In this document: piece by piece, positions 59,795 to 64,000 of the stretch
Position numbering within the stretch: the first letter of the stretch is position 1
Layout: every line of letters begins with the position of its first letter
Assembly (NCBI GenBank): GCA_029339505.1
Contig: JAQISU010000081.1
Coordinates: 18,471,001-18,535,000 of the forward strand
Length of the DNA: 64,000 nt
Reading direction: 5' to 3'
From: Unio delphinus
Taxonomy: Eukaryota; Mollusca; Bivalvia; Unionida; Unionidae
Program-made: the position numbers and the translations under genes
The notes under the pieces: model-generated
What the model was told of the DNA's origin: nothing
Databases searched by the model: none
Seen by the model: the letters and a program-made list of their open reading frames with translations, nothing else

Positions 59795-60185
59795 GACAAG
59801 ACATTGAACCTATATGCCAAGTTTCATCCCTAAAGCTGCAACGGCTCTAAAGTAATAGAGTGGAAAGGAAAGTCTGATGGAAAATATAAAAAAATGACCT
59901 ATGACCACGACCTTGAAAAAGGAGGAAACAGCACACATTCTAATGAATATACCAAGTTTATCATCCGTTAATTTGAAACGGCTGCAACGTTATGTATATT
60001 AATAGAAGCATATGGTAAAACTGAAAATGTAGTACCTTGATGTGACGTTGAAGAAGGGTCCCCCAATTCGGTTCCCGTCACACTTTATACATATATCATA
60101 TTTCATCCCTTAATTCTCAAATAGGTTTGAAATTATAGACCAGAAAGTAATGTGAGATGAGAACGTAAGATACTGAAATCCGATA
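59795..60185. repeat. Degenerate repeat, about 3 units of roughly 150 bp
   Basis: Recurring elements: (t)ataccaagtttcatcc-like starts at about 59816, 59949 and 60100, each followed by a taattt/aaacggct or ctcaaat segment and a gacc-rich end. This resembles dispersed repeats common in bivalve genomes (inference). Confidence 0.35.
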
Positions 60186-60189
60186 TTGA

Positions 60190-60975
60190 CCATGTTGATA
60201 AGACCGCCAATGTAGTACATAATAACTTTTTTGCAAACGCTTAAAATGCAGTAACGTCTGCGGGCTTTGACTCCTAGACCGTCACCAGAGGTTTAGTACT
60301 ATGGACAGATTGCATACTGCTTTACACACATTACCCCCCCCCCACACACCATCCCGACCAATGTTTCTGGATCTGCCCTTGGAGCGTGTACCTAACAAAT
60401 GGACATACAAAGAGAAGGATGGTTGGATGTATGGTAACTCGGATTCTGTTTACTGAATGAGAACATTAGGAAAAACGTATGTGACCTTCAAAGATGATTG
60501 CTGCATTCTCCCTTCTCAGAATACAATTTAGAATAGCTTTCACAAGTCACATTGTACAAAAAATATAGTACATGACTATCCACCAGGAAGAAGCTAACAA
60601 AACGACATTTTGCATATACACACAGCGGAAATGGGTGATAAAGTGGGGATTTGACGTTAGGAACTTATCACTGATCACTGATATATCTTCCGCATTGACA
60701 ACATCTGCTAGAGTACACTAATGGAAATATATGGTAGTTTGAAGAAAGGCAGTCTAACCTAATTCGTTGCAGTATACATGTTAGCTGATAAAGGAGGTAC
60801 ATGTAGAGAAATGTAATCGAATGCTTTGTAATCAGACAATTTTAAATGGTTCGCTATGCAGGTAGTTTAGTTTGAACATACGAACTACTTTTTAATTGGA
60901 TATGCTTTAAAGCTGCAGGTGAAATATAAATATCCCGTACTCGTCCAGTGATATTTCATTTGTAAGTGTGGCAAG
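60190..60975. other. Upstream region of the second RING-FN3 gene
   Basis: No gene recognised. A C tract lies at about 60338-60346. A possible acceptor (gctgcag at 60912-60918) may open the coding exon, but the pyrimidine tract is poor. Confidence 0.35.
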
Positions 60976-62391
60976 TTGCATCAAGTAATGGCGGACAATG
61001 GTGTAGTAAGCAGAAAGTCATGTAGTATTTGCTTGGAGCCTTTCAAAACTCCCAAGATCTTGCAATGCTTTCACACTTTTTGTGCACAATGTCTGAAGGA
61101 CATCATCAAAAACAAAAGGAGGATGGGGTCATTTGAATGCCCTCTGTGTCGAGCCAGTATTACGATCCCAACGACAGGAATAGATGGCTTTCAGAACAAC
61201 TTCTATATACAAGACCAAGTCAATGATGATGTCAGGTTACTTTGTAATGGTAAAAATGGAGACCAACATCAGTGTCACGAAACTACAATTAACCCCATCA
61301 TTGGAGAGACATATAATTTGGTCTTGTCTTGCTGCTATTTTGGAGATCTTACTAGACAGTGCATTGTTCAAGTTATTGATGCTGTTCCTAGGAAATGTTC
61401 AGCACCTGCATTAAAGAACAAGCCGGTGGATACGTCAATAATCATAGCATGGGAAGTTCCAATGGATGATAGCAGCTCATCTGTAACTAGGTACAAAGTT
61501 AAAATGTCAGCACATGGTCAAATAGATAATGAAGTTTATAATGGAAGAAAAGCATACTGTGAGGTGGACAATTTGACTCCAGGAAAGAAATATAATTTAT
61601 ATGTTCAGGCTCAAAATGTGGTGGGATGGGGATCGTGGTCAGATGCTCTGGAAGTGATCCTTGACCCCTGTCCACCAGGGAAGCCGAAGTGCTTTAGAAT
61701 TGAGGATATCTCCAGGACTAGTGTCACTCTGACATGGACAGAGGCAGATGACAATGGGAAAAAGATCACAGGCTATGTCATCACGTACAATGTGAAAGAC
61801 GATCTCGTATCCAACTCACTTGATGTTGAATATACAGCATGCAGACATGTTGTTGACAACCTGAAGCCAGGAACAAAATACAACTTCCAAATATGTGCTG
61901 TAAATGTCCTGGGAAAGGGGAAACTGAGTAAAAAATTAAAATGCACAACAATTCCTCTGATGCCTTCTCAGGTATCATCAGTACTTATACAGAAACCAAA
62001 TACAGCAGAGTCATTGGAGATGAGAATTAAACCTGAACTTTCTATGACAAGAAGATCCTTTTGGGATAGTCTGATGTCTGTTGAAAAGGCGGTATTTAAA
62101 GCTCCTTCAGAAAAGAACAGACATAGCACGCCATCGGTTAGAACTTATAAGAGGTTAGTCGCAAGGTATTCTAAGAACAATTCAAAAAGTGACTTGACTG
62201 TTCTGAAAAAAGTTCTCCAATTTATAGCTGGCATATTCGAATTCCTTGTAACATACCTATTGTTAACAACGCACCCTGAAACAGTTGTAATTTTCATCCT
62301 TTTAATTTTTATAGCTATATTGTTTAATGGAAAACAGCAGATTTCTGCATTCAAAAAGCATATTTCTCAAAGAACTCTGAAGAGGAAGTAA
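60976..62391 (+). CDS. RING finger, FN3-repeat, membrane-anchored protein (467-471 aa), paralogue
   Basis: The first ATG is at 60976, but the ATG at 60988 gives MADNG, matching the MADN start at 34850, so a 467-aa product is likely. Counting from MADNG, the RING ligands fall at C12, C15, C27, H29, C32, C35, C51, C54, the same spacing as the first gene. The linker again has Cys residues (LCNG, LSCCYF, RQC) and no B-box. Two FN3 modules follow (about 137-225 and 229-321) with W-xx-P, TWTEADDNGKKITGY and ICAVNVLGKG signatures. The third FN3 and the Cys/His cluster of the first gene are missing; instead there is a basic, Ser-rich stretch. Two hydrophobic segments near the C-terminus (about 408-427 and 432-446) precede a short Lys/Arg-rich end. 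Ubiquitin ligase function at a membrane is inferred. Both genes lie on the plus strand 24 kb apart, consistent with tandem duplication. Confidence 0.85.
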   Translation: MHQVMADNGVVSRKSCSICLEPFKTPKILQCFHTFCAQCLKDIIKNKRRMGSFECPLCRASITIPTTGIDGFQNNFYIQDQVNDDVRLLCNGKNGDQHQCHETTINPIIGETYNLVLSCCYFGDLTRQCIVQVIDAVPRKCSAPALKNKPVDTSIIIAWEVPMDDSSSSVTRYKVKMSAHGQIDNEVYNGRKAYCEVDNLTPGKKYNLYVQAQNVVGWGSWSDALEVILDPCPPGKPKCFRIEDISRTSVTLTWTEADDNGKKITGYVITYNVKDDLVSNSLDVEYTACRHVVDNLKPGTKYNFQICAVNVLGKGKLSKKLKCTTIPLMPSQVSSVLIQKPNTAESLEMRIKPELSMTRRSFWDSLMSVEKAVFKAPSEKNRHSTPSVRTYKRLVARYSKNNSKSDLTVLKKVLQFIAGIFEFLVTYLLLTTHPETVVIFILLIFIAILFNGKQQISAFKKHISQRTLKRK

Positions 62392-62559
62392 TCAGAATTT
62401 ATTTTGAGGAAAACTCATTATGACCAGAAAACACAAAATAATATTGTTTCTCAATAGTAGATACAAAATAACAACTAGATTACTTAGTCTAACCTGTTTT
62501 ATTTTTGGTATAAACAAAATATTGTATTCACGGAAATATTATATGCAAGAGTAAATTTG

Positions 62560-62740
62560 TCTGCCTTTTGCTGACCGAAAAGGGGTCAGTGAAATATGTC
62601 TTTCGCTGATTAAAATTTGGTCAGTAGTTTTTACTACCTTTTAATACATGCATTTGGGTCATGTTTTTGTGTTTAGCTGATTTAAATTGGGACAATGTTG
62701 CCTGCATTTCACTGATTTAAATTGGGTCAGTTTTATCTGG
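62560..62740. repeat. Degenerate tandem-like repeat after the second RING-FN3 gene
   Basis: Four segments with gctgatttaaattgggtcag-like sequence at about 62568, 62604, 62676 and 62707, in the likely 3' UTR. Confidence 0.45.
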
Positions 62741-62744
62741 TCTG

Positions 62745-63435
62745 CCCTCTACTGTCTGAACGTGGATGCAAACAATATTTAATGTAATCTTACAGGTAGT
62801 AGAAACTTTGAATAGATCTTTTTGTGTGGCTGCCACAGTATGTCCTTGGGAAATGCAGGGCGAAAATGTCATTAAAAACCAAACAATCTTATGATATAAT
62901 AGGGCTTTCACTTGCCTAAACCAACCAGAACAACTGGCTTACTTTTCCTGCCAATTGTACCAGCATTTGGAAAACACTGCCAAATCCTTGTTACTTAAAA
63001 TCTTTACCTACTTCATCCATTGTTTTGAAAGATAGTAAACATTGTGTAACTGATGAATTTGTGTGCGTGTGCGTCTGTGTGTGTGTGTTTGCTTCATTAT
63101 AAGAACATACAAGATAATTATTTTGGTGAGAACTGGACCTTGTATGTACAAGACCTTCACCAGTAAAATATTTAAGACCACCTATTAAGATGGGTTTATA
63201 AAATATTGGAACACTCTCAAGTGATGTTTATGAAAATCACTTTATAAACTGGAAAATTGTACATGCCCCTACAAATAACAACATGATCCCTGACTCTCAA
63301 ATTTGGGTAATAAAAATATAACAAGAGCCAATCAAATATAGCAGTGCTATACTAGGTGAAAATAATTTCCATGAATTAAAAAAAGCCCTCACAATGTTAG
63401 TCATATTGATCGTCAGTCAGTGTTATTTAAAAACA
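62745..63435. other. Gene-free stretch
   Basis: AT-rich, with a short GT-rich patch near 63060-63090. Nothing coding recognised. Confidence 0.45.
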
Positions 63436-63439
63436 GCAA

Positions 63440-64000
63440 GAAGCCACACAAATGCCGCGTCTTATGAAAACCTCATGTCAAAATGACTTTCCATTTAAGA
63501 GGTGAAGCAAAGCAAGATTTTCAACATGATTTTAATATAGGATCAACATGAAACATTATAAGGGGTCTTCAAGTGAAAACCCCATGGTGATATGACCATT
63601 CATTCAGGAGAATTAGTGACTGCACACTTTTCATTATTAGAACAAAACCACGATGATTCAACTTTCCATTCAGGAATACAACATTCAAGATGACTACTGC
63701 TGTGGCCACATTCAACTTTAGAAAGGCAAATTGTTCATTAAGAAATAACAAGACATCATAAGAAGCCTACCAGTAAAAAACACGTAGATGACCTTTCATT
63801 CAGGAGTTATAGCAATTATAATATTTTCAAGATGGCTACTGCAGTGGTCATAGTGGACCTCAAGATGACATTATTTTCATATATGACCAACTGGATACTC
63901 TAAGAAGTCACTTGTTGAAAACCGTACATCAATATGACTTTCTGCTCATGAAGGAATTGTTATGATAAGAGTTTTACAATATCTGCCAGCAGCCATATTG
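63440..64000. repeat. Degenerate repeat array, about 4 units, running off the window
   Basis: Units of roughly 150-200 bp contain a gtgaaaaccncatg start, an atatgaccttncattcagga segment and a ttcaagatggctactgcagt end. Starts are near 63463, 63571, 63766 and 63906. The last unit continues beyond 64000. Confidence 0.6.

Overview
The window looks like AT-rich, repeat-dense animal genomic DNA, most likely from a marine mollusc such as a bivalve. The grounds are spliced exons with consensus GT/AG borders, a chitinase-type GH18 gene, RING-FN3 genes, a tRNA-derived SINE, non-LTR retroelements of two kinds, an LTR element, Polinton-like debris and many long microsatellites. No prokaryotic organisation was seen. 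The bivalve assignment is inference from the repeat types; no species is claimed.

Layout: (1) 1-3086 is a unit bounded by 136-bp inverted repeats that carries the broken N-terminal half of a PIF1-like helicase. A 149-bp piece of its interior occurs again just outside it. (2) 5526-13108 (+) holds the last four recognisable exons of a GH18 chitinase-like gene. Its introns contain a LINE 3' end and a 1.3-kb inverted-repeat element. The exon with the usual DxxDxDxE catalytic motif was not found. (3) 14-17 kb has a foldback hairpin, a SINE and a tandem repeat. (4) About 18.6-22.7 kb has remnants of genes resembling a Polinton/Maverick-type element, interrupted by an 890-bp inverted-repeat element coding for a FLYWCH zinc finger. 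(5) 23-34 kb is mostly decayed sequence. Short minus-strand ORF relics are present, and one is a recognisable Ty3/gypsy integrase relic at 31.9-32.2 kb.

(6) 34850-36766 (+) is an intact single-exon reading frame for a 638-aa RING-FN3-transmembrane protein, and 60976-62391 (+) is a shorter paralogue of 467-471 aa. They share RING spacing, a Cys-containing linker, FN3 modules and a paired hydrophobic tail. They are the clearest intact protein genes here and plausibly encode membrane-anchored ubiquitin ligases. (7) The 24 kb between them is filled with mobile DNA: a minus-strand LTR retrotransposon with no recognisable gag-pol (41432-46480), an internally deleted LINE (47.09-47.75 kb) and a frame-broken LINE with endonuclease and RT (53.5-57.2 kb). 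Two weak minus-strand candidate exons lie near 52.2-53 kb. (8) The right edge enters a degenerate repeat of roughly 150-200 bp that continues past the window.

The RING-FN3 pair is the best candidate for an undescribed protein family. The helicase-bearing inverted-repeat unit, the FLYWCH element and the gag-pol-less LTR element are the most distinctive mobile structures.
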